NCBI RefSeq assembly: GCF_000763885.1
Contig: NZ_JRKO01000056.1
Span: 1-32,791 of the forward strand
Direction of reading: 5' to 3'
Origin: Paracoccus versutus
GTDB lineage: Bacteria > Pseudomonadota > Alphaproteobacteria > Rhodobacterales > Rhodobacteraceae
Length of the DNA: 32,791 nucleotides
Positions 1 to 7,267 of the stretch are shown here, one piece after another (within the stretch, counting starts at the first letter, position 1; each line of letters starts with the position of its first letter). Below the pieces are notes generated by a model. It ran no database searches, had not been told where the DNA came from, and saw only the letters and a program-made list of their open reading frames with translations. Made by a program: the position numbers and the translations under genes.

Positions 1-12
1 GATGCCGGCACG

Positions 13-300
13 GTGCGGCTGATCTTCTTTTCGTCCAGCCGCCGCATTCGGATTACGGCGAACGCAAGCGGCAGGATCCTGAGCTGCGGCGCGCTGGATT
101 TCGCCCGATCGCCCGGCCCCGGAAGCCGAAGACCGGAGGCCGGCAGGGATCACGAGACCCCCTTGCCGGCGAGGGACCGGGATCCGGGACAGGCGGCGCA
201 TGTCGACACGCTTCTCGACCTGGCGCTGCAAGGAACCTTCCCCGCCAGCGATCCCATCGCCATCACCATCGACGCACAGCCCCGGACATCCCGCCCATAA
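13..300 (+). CDS. small hypothetical protein with TFPASDP motif, 5' end uncertain
   Basis: This frame is open from the window edge to a TAA stop. A GTG at 13 is the first possible start inside the window, so the real start may lie upstream. The C-terminal third carries LLDLALQGTFPASDPIAI, which resembles a short motif (LLDxALxxTFPASDPIA) seen in many small uncharacterised alphaproteobacterial proteins; I know no function for it. The N-terminal part is basic and low in recognisable features, and may be non-homologous sequence read through. The gene sits beside a stretch of broken genes, so it may itself be a remnant. Confidence 0.4.
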   Translation: MRLIFFSSSRRIRITANASGRILSCGALDFARSPGPGSRRPEAGRDHETPLPARDRDPGQAAHVDTLLDLALQGTFPASDPIAITIDAQPRTSRP

Positions 301-334
301 GGCGAGGGGCCATGATCGTCGATCGCTCGGACGA

Positions 335-755
335 GTGCCGCGTCTGAAGTGGCCACGGCGCTTTCCGGTCCCGCGCAATCTGGGTGTGGCGGCGCATTCG
401 CGCATCGCCGAGGGGAAATCCTGGCCCGCGCCGGAGGGCGCCACGCGGATTGCAACGCTGCGCATCTATCGCTTCGATCCCGACGGCATGGCCGGCCCGC
501 GGCTGGATACGTTCCGCGTCGATCTGGACGATTGCGGGCCGATGCTGCTCGACGCGCTGATCTGGATGAAAAACAGGATCGACCCGACGCTGACTTTCCG
601 GCGTTCGTGCCGCGAGGGCGTATGCGGGTCATGCGCCATGACGATCGATGGCACGAATTGGACCGCTTGCACCCGCACCATGGCTGATCTGGCCCAACCC
701 GCGACGATCTTTCCGCTGGCCAACCTGCCGGTGATCAAGGATCTGGTGCCCGACC
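335..755 (+). pseudogene. sdhB: sdhB fragment (succinate dehydrogenase iron-sulfur subunit, N-terminal part)
   Basis: The translated frame matches the N-terminal ferredoxin domain of housekeeping succinate dehydrogenase SdhB: EGKSWPAPEGAT, DDCGPMLLDALIWMKN, DPTLTFRRSCREGVCGSCAM and LPVIKDLVPD. All four [2Fe-2S] cysteines (SCREGVCGSC plus the later TAC) are present. Homology stops at LVPD (about base 754). After that the frame reads unrelated residues into a TGA near 784, so the whole [4Fe-4S]/[3Fe-4S] domain is missing. A GTG at 335 is a plausible start. The breakpoint abuts a trbE fragment on the other strand to within about two bases, which points to a recombination scar. It is a different lineage from the intact SDH-like subunit at 5863. 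Confidence 0.8.
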
Positions 756-905
756 AGAGCCGAGCCAGGCATCGACGGCGTTGATCGTCTCGATCATGGC
801 GGTGAAATCCCGGCCCTGAACGATCTTTTCGACCAGACGCAGCTTCTCATCGGCGACGCGGGTGTTTTCGTCCCAGACGGTGATCGTCGCGGTGACATAG
901 GCCGA
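756..905 (-). pseudogene. trbE: trbE internal fragment (conjugal transfer ATPase)
   Basis: The minus-strand frame reads SAYVTATITVWDENT, ADEKLRLVEKIVQGRDF and ETINAVDAWLGS. This matches an internal part of the N-terminal half of TrbE/VirB4-type transfer ATPases, where WLGS is normally followed by LPG. Here the match stops at WLGS (base 756) and meaningless residues lead to a stop near 735. No start, Walker A or Walker B region is present. The fragment is fused in frame to the end of the trbD remnant at about base 905, so the end of trbD and the beginning of trbE have been deleted. Confidence 0.75.
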
Positions 906-1065
906 CCAAAGCTGCAACCCGAGGCCGACCGCCCCGGCCAGCGTGGCGCTGGAGGATGGCGACGCTCCGGGGCGCCCCGCCGAGCAGGATCGGCTCGGTC
1001 AGGGCGCGATGCACCGGGACCGAGAAGCCTGGAACCGCGTCCAGTTGTTCCAGCCCGGCAGACAT
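906..1065 (-). pseudogene. trbD: trbD remnant, frameshifted and fused to trbE fragment
   Basis: The frame starts with ATG at 1065, overlapping the trbC stop as ATGA. It reads MSAGLEQLDAVPGF, VHRALTEPILLGGAPRSVAI, which is the well-conserved start of TrbD, a small membrane protein of the mating-pair apparatus. After AILQ the reading frame is lost: shifting by one base near 946-950 restores ATLAGAVGLGLQLW, the next TrbD segment. At about 905 the sequence jumps straight into trbE homology. It therefore carries both a frameshift and a deletion and cannot make TrbD. Confidence 0.75.
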
Positions 1066-1397
1066 CACACCAGCGCCCCGCCGCCGAAGCTGAAGAAGGA
1101 CAGGAAGAAGCTGGAGGCCGCGAAGGCAATGGAGATGCCGAAGACGATCTGGATCAGGCGCCGGAAGTCGCCGCCTGTGTCCCCGAAGGCCATGGTCAGC
1201 CCGGTGACGATGATGATGATCACTGCCACGATCTTCGCCACCAGTCCTTCGACCGAATCGAGGATAGATTGCAGCGGCGCTTCCCAGGGCATCGAGGAAC
1301 CGGCAGCATGTGTGGCCGGAGCGATGAGCAGACTGACATAGGCAGCGGTCGCGGCCGTCGCGGCGTGATGGCGGAGGCGCAGGGCAGGACGGATCAT
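1065..1397 (-). CDS. trbC: TrbC, conjugal transfer pilin-like protein (VirB2 family)
   Basis: This is a 110-residue protein with a long basic signal region (residues 1-35, ending in THAAGSS), then two hydrophobic helices, IVAVIIIIVTGLTMAFG (about 56-72) and LIQIVFGISIAFAASSFFL (about 81-99), separated by a charged GDTGGDFRR turn. This is the layout of TrbC/VirB2 pilin precursors of type IV conjugation systems. The ATG at 1397 overlaps the trbB stop and its TGA overlaps the trbD ATG, the normal trbB-trbC-trbD order. It is the only intact member of this locus. With no working neighbours it probably has no function now. Confidence 0.8.
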   Translation of the reverse strand: MIRPALRLRHHAATAATAAYVSLLIAPATHAAGSSMPWEAPLQSILDSVEGLVAKIVAVIIIIVTGLTMAFGDTGGDFRRLIQIVFGISIAFAASSFFLSFFSFGGGALV

Positions 1398-1851
1398 TCT
1401 GGTTCTCCAGTGTTTTCTGTCGTGTCGGTATCGGGAATGACGGAGGCGATGCGGTAGTCGCCATCCCGGCCGAGGCCTTCCACGCGGGCGAGTTCGACCA
1501 GCGGGCGGGATGCGCCACGGCCGGCAAGCACGGCGATAAGATCGATGATCTCGGCGATCAGGGCGCGCGGCACGATGACGACGGCCTCCTGGATCAGCTG
1601 TTCGAGCCGCCGCAATGCGCCGATCCCGGATCCGGCATGGACGGTGCCGATGCCGCCGGATGGCCGGTCGTCCAGGCTTTGAGCAGGTCGAGGGCCTCGG
1701 CACCGCGCACCTCGCCGATCGGGATGCGGTCGGGGCGCAGGCGCAGCGAGGACCGGACCAGATCGGACAGCGTAGCGACACCATCCTTGGCGCGCATGGC
1801 GGCAAGGTTGGGCGCAGCGCATTGCAGTTCGCGGGTGTTCTCGATGATCCG
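1394..1851 (-). pseudogene. trbB: trbB C-terminal fragment with frameshift (conjugal transfer ATPase)
   Basis: Two minus-strand frames together give the C-terminal half of the TrbB/VirB11 ATPase: RIIENTRELQCAAPNL, AMRAKDGVATLSDLVRSSLR, PDRIPIGEVRGAEALDLL, then after a shift GGIGTVHAGSGIGALRRL and LIAEIIDLIAVLAGRG. The reading frame breaks at about 1652-1658, where one base seems to be missing between TGHP and GGIGT. The N-terminal half with Walker A is absent: homology begins at RIIENT (about 1851), where the lysR remnant ends. The fragment stops with a TGA that overlaps the trbC start. Confidence 0.8.
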
Positions 1852-2309
1852 TCCGCGGAAGTAATGCCAGGTCGAGATGCCCCCAGAGCACCCCTGTTAC
1901 GCCTGACTCCGAGGTGACCTCGCTGATTTCGACCTGACCTCCGGGTACTTCGCATGGAAGGTGTTAGGCAATTCGGCAAGGAACCCGCCGGACAAGGAGG
2001 TCATGATGCCGATGCGCAGAATTCCGGTTGCGCCCTTCTTGAAGTTTCGGGCGCTGTCGACCGCCCGAAGGAGCGTGGTCATTCCGCGCTCGGCATCCTC
2101 CACGAACCTGGCTCCGGCAGGGGTGAGGTGGGCTCCAGTCGCGTCGCGCTCGAAGAGCTGGAAACACCGCCTTCGCCCCAGGAGGCTGACGCGGCGGTTG
2201 ACGGTTGTGTACGATAGATCGAGCTCTCGGCCGCCGCGCTGAAGCTGCCGAGGCGCGCGACGAGGATCGCATAGTGGAGAAAGCGGAGATCGAGGGCGAT
2301 GTCAGGCAT
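1852..2309 (-). pseudogene. LysR-family regulator remnant, two frameshifts, truncated
   Basis: The start MPDIALDLRFLHYAILVA, GSFSAAAE is a LysR winged-helix N-terminus. The frame breaks near 2223-2227; the next frame continues LDLSYTTVNRRVSLLGRR, FQLFERDATGAHLTPAG and FVEDAERG. The following segment GILRIGIMTSLSGGFLAELP, FHAKYPEV is the start of the substrate-binding domain. A second break at about 1933-1937 is followed by VEISEVTSESGVTGVLW, HLDLALLP. Homology ends at about 1855, against the trbB fragment. About half of the effector domain is lost, so the gene is dead. It is not related closely enough to the intact LysR at 13074 for me to call it a duplicate. Confidence 0.75.
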
Positions 2310-2417
2310 AATGAGCCTCGCGCGATGGGCGCAATAGATCGTTCTGGACTGCAAGCTCCACGGAACTGGGCTGATGGAAGCGACACTTGGTCTGAGGATT
2401 TCTGGCTTAGAGCCAGG

Positions 2418-2456
2418 TAGAAAAAGGCTTTAGCGGGCGCAGCAGCGCCCGCTGAT
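2418..2456 (-). terminator. terminator of the 5274-to-2528 ABC operon
   Basis: A perfect 9-bp stem (AGCGGGCGC at 2432-2440, GCGCCCGCT at 2445-2453) with a 4-nt loop lies about 75 bases past the last gene of the minus-strand ABC operon. Read on the minus strand it is followed by AAAGCC and then TTTTTCT, a slightly displaced U-tract. The rest of 2310-2527 shows no other feature. Confidence 0.6.
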
Positions 2457-2527
2457 CGAACACAGTACTGACTATCCAGGAAATAGACCGCCTCAGCATT
2501 CCCCTTACGATGCACACAAAAGAAAAG

Positions 2528-3532
2528 TCAGCTTCCGTCGCGGTCATGGACCGTGTCGAAGAACAGGTCGCGCCAGTCGTCGGTATCGCTGGCGATCAGC
2601 CCGACCCGCGCCATGAAGTTCACATAGGGCAGCAGGCGCTCGGGCGTGGTCGTCCATTTGGTCTGCGGATCCTGGATCAGGGCGACGATCTCTTCCTGGG
2701 TCAGGTTCGTGCTCTCGGCCCCGGCCCAGATCTGCGCAGCCTCTTCGGGGTTTTCCTTGATGAAGGCGATGCTTTCCTCAAGCGCGGCCATGAGCGCTCC
2801 GACGACCTGGGGGTTCTTCTCGACGAAATCGTTCTTGGCCCAGAGGACCGTGAAGGTGTGGGGACCGTCCAGGACGTCGTAGCTGTCGAGAATCTTGCGG
2901 GCCTGCCCATCCTTCACCTCCTGGTTCTGGAAGGGTGGTGAGCCGAAATGGGCGTTGATCTCGGACTGGCCGCCCAGAAGGGTGAGTTGCGCATCGGGAT
3001 GGCCCATCGAGACCGTGTAGGTATCGAGGTCGGCATGCTTGCCTTCGCCCAGATATTTCTCGGCCGCCATTTGCAAGGTGATGGCCTGGATCGAGGTCTT
3101 GACCGCGGGCAGGGCGATCTTGTCGCCTTGCGAGAAATCGGCGATCGATTCGATCTCGGGATCGGTGGTGACAAGATGCAGCGGCATGGATGACAGGGCG
3201 GCCACGCCCTTGATCGTCAGGTTGTTCTGCGTCCGCGCCCAGATCGTCAGCATCGGCGTGGTGCCGCCTGCAGCGATATCCAGATTGCCCGACAGCAGTG
3301 CCTCGTTCATGCCCGAACCGCCGGTGAAGCGAAGCCATTCGGTGGTGACATCCACGCCGGCCTCTTTCGCGTGCTTTTCCAGCAGGCCCTGTTCCTGCAC
3401 CAGAGTCAGCGGCATGTAGCCGATGCCGAACTGCCGGGCCAGCCGGACATTGACGGTCTCGGCGACCGACGGCAATGCCCCGAAAACCGAGATGGCTGTG
3501 CCAAGCGCGGCGGCCAGCTTGAAGTGTTTCAT
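2528..3532 (-). CDS. ABC transporter substrate-binding protein, SsuA/TauA (NMT1) type
   Basis: This 334-residue periplasmic binding protein has a signal peptide at residues 1-24 (hydrophobic core, then PSVA before ETVNVRLARQ). It has the SsuA/TauA fold hallmarks: an early GIGYMPLTLVQEQGLLEKHA segment, TTEWLRFTGGSGMNEALLSG, and DIAAGGTTPMLTIWA, which line the anion-binding cleft in relatives that carry taurine, alkanesulfonates or similar oxyanions. It is the last gene of a three-gene leftward operon (ATPase, permease, binding protein; the gap to the permease is 76 bases). The substrate cannot be read from sequence. Divergent placement from the SDH-like operon makes that pathway's substrate the best guess, probably a sulfonated carboxylate. 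Confidence 0.85.
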   Translation of the reverse strand: MKHFKLAAALGTAISVFGALPSVAETVNVRLARQFGIGYMPLTLVQEQGLLEKHAKEAGVDVTTEWLRFTGGSGMNEALLSGNLDIAAGGTTPMLTIWARTQNNLTIKGVAALSSMPLHLVTTDPEIESIADFSQGDKIALPAVKTSIQAITLQMAAEKYLGEGKHADLDTYTVSMGHPDAQLTLLGGQSEINAHFGSPPFQNQEVKDGQARKILDSYDVLDGPHTFTVLWAKNDFVEKNPQVVGALMAALEESIAFIKENPEEAAQIWAGAESTNLTQEEIVALIQDPQTKWTTTPERLLPYVNFMARVGLIASDTDDWRDLFFDTVHDRDGS

Positions 3533-3608
3533 GTCTCTCTCTCCCTGAAGCTACGGATTCCCTGTCCGTGAAAAGCCCGCCCCTTTCGGGGCAGGCGGCT
3601 GTTCGATG

Positions 3609-4511
3609 TCAGTGCTGCACGCCCCAGCGCTGGATGGTGTAGCGCTCGACGGTGCGGAAGATCAGGTTCTCCACGATCAGGCCGATGACGATGACGGTCA
3701 GCAGGCCCGCGAAGACCTTGGGGATGTCCAGCAGGTTCTTGTTCTCGAAGATGAACCAGCCGAGACCGCCCGAGCCGGAGCTGACGCCGAACACCAGCTC
3801 GGCCGCGATCAGCGTCCGCCAGGCGAAGGCCCAGCCGATCTTCAGCCCGGTGAGGATGCTGGGGAAGGCGGCCGGGATCAGGATCTTCGTGATGAAGCCG
3901 AAGCCTTTCAGACCGTAGTTCCGGCCGACCATCTTCAGCGTCCTGCTGACGCCCAGAAAGCCGGAATGGGTGTTCAGCGCGATGGCCCAGGTGACCGAAT
4001 GAACCAGCACGAAGACCAGACTGGCATTGCCGAGCCCGAACCAGATCAGCGCCAGCGGCAAGAGCGCGATGGCCGGCAGCGGGTTGAACATCGAGGTCAT
4101 GGTTTCGAGGAAGTCCGTCCCGATCCGCGATGCCATCGCCAGCGCGGTCAGCGCGGCGGCCAGCGCAATGCCGATGACATAGCCGGTCAGCAGGACCTTG
4201 ACCGACACCCACGCCGCCGCGGGCAGGGTGCCGTTCATCAGCGAGCTGAAGAAGGCGCCGGCCGTGGCCGTGAAGGTCGGGAACAGCAGGTCGTTGTTCA
4301 GAATCCGGCCGTAGATTTCCCAGATGCAGGCCAGCACGACCAGGATGAACAGCTTGCGCAGCCACGGCTCGCCATAGAGCGTCTGGAAAAGCGAGAGCGG
4401 CTGTTCGACGATATCCAGTTCGCCCCCCTCGACCTCGTCGTGATAGATCTCGGGGCGGTCGGTGGCGGCGCCGGGGCGATGGGGCATGACGCGGGCGGTT
4501 GCTTCAGGCAT
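3609..4511 (-). CDS. ABC transporter permease, SsuC/TauC type
   Basis: This 300-residue inner-membrane permease belongs to the BPD_transp_1 family. A charged N-terminal extension of about 45 residues precedes the first membrane segment (KLFILVVLACIWEIYG), followed by further helices such as VLLTGYVIGIALAAALTAL and NPLPAIALLPLALIWFGLG. The cytoplasmic coupling (EAA-like) loop is the region around SRTLKMVGRNYGLKGFGF, leading into ITKILIPAAFPSILTGLKIG. It would pair with the ATPase encoded just upstream, whose 3' end it overlaps by eight bases. The PLALIWFGLGNAS signature is typical of sulfonate/nitrate-type permeases. Confidence 0.88.
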   Translation of the reverse strand: MPEATARVMPHRPGAATDRPEIYHDEVEGGELDIVEQPLSLFQTLYGEPWLRKLFILVVLACIWEIYGRILNNDLLFPTFTATAGAFFSSLMNGTLPAAAWVSVKVLLTGYVIGIALAAALTALAMASRIGTDFLETMTSMFNPLPAIALLPLALIWFGLGNASLVFVLVHSVTWAIALNTHSGFLGVSRTLKMVGRNYGLKGFGFITKILIPAAFPSILTGLKIGWAFAWRTLIAAELVFGVSSGSGGLGWFIFENKNLLDIPKVFAGLLTVIVIGLIVENLIFRTVERYTIQRWGVQH

Positions 4512-5274
4512 GTTCCACCTCCTCGGGTTCGTGGGCGAAAAGCATCTGGTGGATATGGCGCTCCAGCTCGGCGGCCTCTTTCGGATCCGTGGTGCTGTTC
4601 AGCTCGGCCTTGACCCGGCCCGGATGCGGAGACAGCAGCAGGATGCGGCTGCCGACCTTGATCGCCTCGGCGATGGAATGGGTGACGAACAGCACGGTGA
4701 AGCGGGTATCGTCCCAGAGCTTCAGCAACTCGTCCTGCATCTTGCGCCGGGTCAGGGCGTCCAGCGCGGCGAAGGGTTCGTCCATCAGAAGGATGTCGGG
4801 CTCCATCGCCATGCCCCGCGCGATAGCGACGCGCTGCTTCATCCCGCCCGACAGCATGTGCGGATGGCTGTTGGCGAATTTGCCCAGGCCCACCTTCTCG
4901 ACATATTCCATCGCCTTTTCCTCGGCCTGACGGCGCGGCATGCCCTTGGCGTTCTGCAAGGCGAAGGCGACGTTCTGCTTGACCGTCTTCCACGGCAGAA
5001 GCTGGTCGAATTCCTGGAACACCATCATCCGGTCGGGGCCGGGCTGGGTGATCTTGCGGCCCTTCAGCGTCATTTCGCCCTCGGTGGGGGTGATATAGCC
5101 GCCGACGGCCTTCTGAAGTGTGGACTTCCCGCAGCCCGACGGCCCGAGCAGGATGAAACGGTCACCCTGATGGACATCGAAGCTGACGCGATAGGTTGCC
5201 GTGATCAGATGATGTGGCGTCTTGTACTGAATTGTGACGCCACGAACGGCAAGCAGCGGATCCTGTTGCTGCAT
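4504..5274 (-). CDS. ABC transporter ATP-binding protein, SsuB/TauB type
   Basis: This 256-residue ATPase has all the nucleotide-binding motifs: Walker A GPSGCGKST (about residues 44-52), Q-loop in VFQEFDQLLPW, signature LSGGMKQRVAIARG, Walker B ILLMDEPFAALD and the switch histidine in FVTHS. The QLLPWKT segment after the Q-loop is common in sulfonate/taurine/nitrate importers. It is the first gene of the leftward operon, so the operon promoter should lie in the AT-rich stretch at about 5455-5530. The start at 5274 is preceded by GGAGGAG, a good ribosome binding site. Confidence 0.88.
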   Translation of the reverse strand: MQQQDPLLAVRGVTIQYKTPHHLITATYRVSFDVHQGDRFILLGPSGCGKSTLQKAVGGYITPTEGEMTLKGRKITQPGPDRMMVFQEFDQLLPWKTVKQNVAFALQNAKGMPRRQAEEKAMEYVEKVGLGKFANSHPHMLSGGMKQRVAIARGMAMEPDILLMDEPFAALDALTRRKMQDELLKLWDDTRFTVLFVTHSIAEAIKVGSRILLLSPHPGRVKAELNSTTDPKEAAELERHIHQMLFAHEPEEVEHA

Positions 5275-5862
5275 GTCTCCTCCCTGCGGTTTCTGGCACG
5301 CGGCCCGATACGGGTCGCCCTGATGCTGGCTGCTCCCCCGGAAAGAGGGGGAATGGGGTCGATAGCGGTTCCTGCATTCCTCCTTGCAGGTCAGGCGGCG
5401 CCCCTGAGACAGCGCATAGCGCCGGTCAGCACATGGCCACCTCGTGGGAACACTCTATGTGAAAATTTTACTGCCACAAAAACATTAATTCTTATATGTA
5501 ATGAAAGGTAAATTTACCATAGATCCCTGCGCCAGCAGGTGAGGAACAAGGATTATCCTTACCTGACAATTGGTTGATGGCGGTATCGGGGTAGGGGCAG
5601 TCATCTATCCTGCTCCCTTTCGGTTCCGCTGCGGGGCAGGGTGTTGGTCAACAGGAACAACTTGCCGCGGAGCCCGCCTGTCGTCGTCTGCGACCTGTTT
5701 TGCTGTGTGAATTGGTTGAATTCGCGGGCGCCGGCGCGCGCATTTCATGGCGGCTCGCATCAGATCATAAATTTTACTTACATAACTATTTAGTATTAGT
5801 TCCTTTATGTTAGATAATATCGAGTATACGGTGACAGCACGAGACGAGCCAACAGGTGTGCT
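5275..5862. promoter_or_regulatory. divergent control region between ABC operon and SDH-like operon
   Basis: This 588-base region has no convincing gene. It contains two AT-rich islands that stand out against the GC-rich background: about 5458-5525 and about 5764-5830. The first holds a perfect 12-bp palindrome GGTAAATTTACC (5507-5518) and an ATGTAA (5496-5501). The second holds TACTTACAT (5775-5783) and a six-base inverted repeat ACATAA/TTATGT (5780-5785 and 5805-5810). The first island is about 200 bases from the ABC ATPase start and the second is 35-100 bases before the SDH-like operon start. These are likely promoter and operator sites for a shared regulator, most simply the LysR protein at 13074. 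That assignment is inference. Confidence 0.6.
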
Positions 5863-6591
5863 GTGAGCGAGATTACAAAGACAATGGAGGTTTCGGTCTG
5901 GCGCGGATCGGGAGATCAGGGCGCCTACGAGACCTTCTCGGTGCCAGCCCAGGACAATCAGACCGTACTCGATGTCGTCAGCTGGATTCAGCAGACCGTC
6001 GATCCGTCCCTGACCTATCGCTATGCCTGCCGCGTGGGCATGTGCGGATCCTGCGCGATGATGGTCAACGGCCAGCCGCGCTGGACCTGCCGGACCCATG
6101 TCAAGCGTGTGCTGGCGGATGGCAAGCTGCAGATCGGTCCGCTGCGGAACCTGCCGGTGATCAAGGATCTGGCGGCGGATATGGATCCGTTCTTCGACAA
6201 ATGGGTGAAGGCCGGCGGCGTTCACAAGCCCAGCCGCAGCCGCGCCGAACCGATTCAGGAGGTCAGCCCGGAGGAGCCCGGCCGCGTCGTCGCGAATACC
6301 GCGATCGAATGCATCAACTGTGCGGTCTGCTATGCCTCCTGCGATACGGTCGCGGGCAATCCCGATTACCTCGGCCCGGCGGCGCTGCAACGCGCCTGGA
6401 CGCTCTATAACGACGTGAAGGTGGAGGACCGGCAGGCCGTCCTCGACACCGTGACCGGGCCGGGTGGCTGCACGAACTGCCATTCGCAGGGCAGCTGCAC
6501 GCGCTTCTGCCCGAACGAACTCGATCCGCTGAGTGCCATCGCCGGGCTCAAGCGCGCCGCCGCGCGGTCGTTCCTGAAGGGGAGGGGATGA
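5863..6591 (+). CDS. SdhB/FrdB-like iron-sulfur subunit
   Basis: This 242-residue protein is the electron-transfer subunit of a succinate dehydrogenase/fumarate reductase-like complex. The ferredoxin domain has [2Fe-2S] cysteines C56, C61, C64 and C76. The C-terminal domain has C150, C153, C156, C160 and then C206, C212, C216, which fits the [4Fe-4S] and [3Fe-4S] sets of E. coli SdhB, with an extra C203. The region after C160 (GNPDYLGPAALQ) looks like FrdB rather than mitochondrial-type SdhB, and the tryptophan pair of SdhB's quinone site is absent. It starts with GTG at 5863 behind a modest CAGG site. It heads an operon and overlaps the next gene. It is not the housekeeping SdhB: compare the separate fragment at 335. 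Confidence 0.88.
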   Translation: MSEITKTMEVSVWRGSGDQGAYETFSVPAQDNQTVLDVVSWIQQTVDPSLTYRYACRVGMCGSCAMMVNGQPRWTCRTHVKRVLADGKLQIGPLRNLPVIKDLAADMDPFFDKWVKAGGVHKPSRSRAEPIQEVSPEEPGRVVANTAIECINCAVCYASCDTVAGNPDYLGPAALQRAWTLYNDVKVEDRQAVLDTVTGPGGCTNCHSQGSCTRFCPNELDPLSAIAGLKRAAARSFLKGRG

Positions 6592-6923
6592 TGCTCAATC
6601 TTCATTACTACATGGCGCAGCGGCTGAGCGCGATGGTCATGGGGCCGCTGGTGCTGGGGCATCTCGCCGTCATGATCTACGCCATCCAGGGGGGCCTCAG
6701 CAGCGCGGAGATATTGTCTCGCACACAAGGCAGCATCGCCTGGTTCCTGTTCTATGGTGCCTTCGTCGTCGCGGTATCCATCCACGCGGCAATCGGCCTG
6801 CGCGTCATCCTGCATGAGACGACCGGATTGCGGGGCCGCCTTCTTGAGATATTCACCTGGGGCGTCGGGATCGTCCTTCTGTTCATGGGGGCGCGCGCCG
6901 TTTCGGCCGTGACGATGCTGTGA
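6588..6923 (+). CDS. SdhC/FrdC-like membrane anchor subunit
   Basis: This 111-residue integral membrane protein has about three helices: residues 13-33 (AMVMGPLVLGHLAVMIYAI), about 48-68 (IAWFLFYGAFVVAVSIHAAIG) and about 88-108 (FTWGVGIVLLFMGARAVSAV). The Q-R-L-S segment before helix 1 and histidines in helices 1 and 2 (LGHLA, SIHAA) fit haem-b and quinone binding in SdhC/SdhD anchors. Its ATG at 6588 overlaps the stop of the iron-sulfur subunit, behind GGAGGGG. A second ATG follows at once (6591). Sequence identity among such anchors is low, so the call rests on size, topology and position. Confidence 0.8.
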   Translation: MMLNLHYYMAQRLSAMVMGPLVLGHLAVMIYAIQGGLSSAEILSRTQGSIAWFLFYGAFVVAVSIHAAIGLRVILHETTGLRGRLLEIFTWGVGIVLLFMGARAVSAVTML

Positions 6924-7264
6924 TGATGAAGCCGCATCGCAAACACCCGCTCTGGCTGGCCTATATGCTGCACCGGCTGTCGGGGCTGGCGCTGGCCCTG
7001 TTCCTGCCCGCGCATTTCTATGTGCTGTCGCTGGCGCTGACGCGGCCGCAGCAGCTGGACCGCTTCCTGAGCTTCGCCGACAACCCGCTGGTGAAATTCG
7101 CGGAATTCGGGCTGGTTTTCCTGTTGGCCGCACATTTCTTCGGCGGGCTGCGCCTGCTGGCGCTGGAGTTCCTGCCCTGGTCGCCGCGGCAGAAAAGCCT
7201 GGCCGCCGGGGCCGTCGCGGGCGCCTTCCTGATCTCCGGAACCTTTCTTCTGCGGGCGGTGTGA
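6920..7264 (+). CDS. SdhD/SdhC-like cytochrome b membrane anchor subunit
   Basis: This 114-residue membrane protein is the second anchor of the SDH-like complex. It has the SdhC-family pattern HRLSGLALALFLPAHFYVL (a conserved H-R-x-S-G before helix 1, with a histidine in the helix) and a second helix with AAHFFGGLRLLALEF, close to the H-x-x-x-G-x-R signature of cytochrome b556. The third helix is AAGAVAGAFLISGTFLL. The two histidines are candidates for an axial haem pair. The ATG at 6920 overlaps the previous stop (TGATGATG). It should link the complex to the quinone pool. Confidence 0.82.
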   Translation: MMMKPHRKHPLWLAYMLHRLSGLALALFLPAHFYVLSLALTRPQQLDRFLSFADNPLVKFAEFGLVFLLAAHFFGGLRLLALEFLPWSPRQKSLAAGAVAGAFLISGTFLLRAV

Positions 7265-7267
7265 ACC

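Noticed and set aside
735..2309. Treating the frameshifts in trbB, trbD and lysR as sequencing errors.
   Set aside because: Single-base errors could explain the shifts, but they cannot explain the missing gene halves and the abutting breakpoints. Decay is the simpler reading, although individual shifts need read support.
2528..5274. Naming the first ABC operon tauABC or ssuABC.
   Set aside because: No taurine dioxygenase, taurine transaminase or FMNH2-dependent sulfonatase gene is present, and the binding protein's ligand cannot be read from the sequence.
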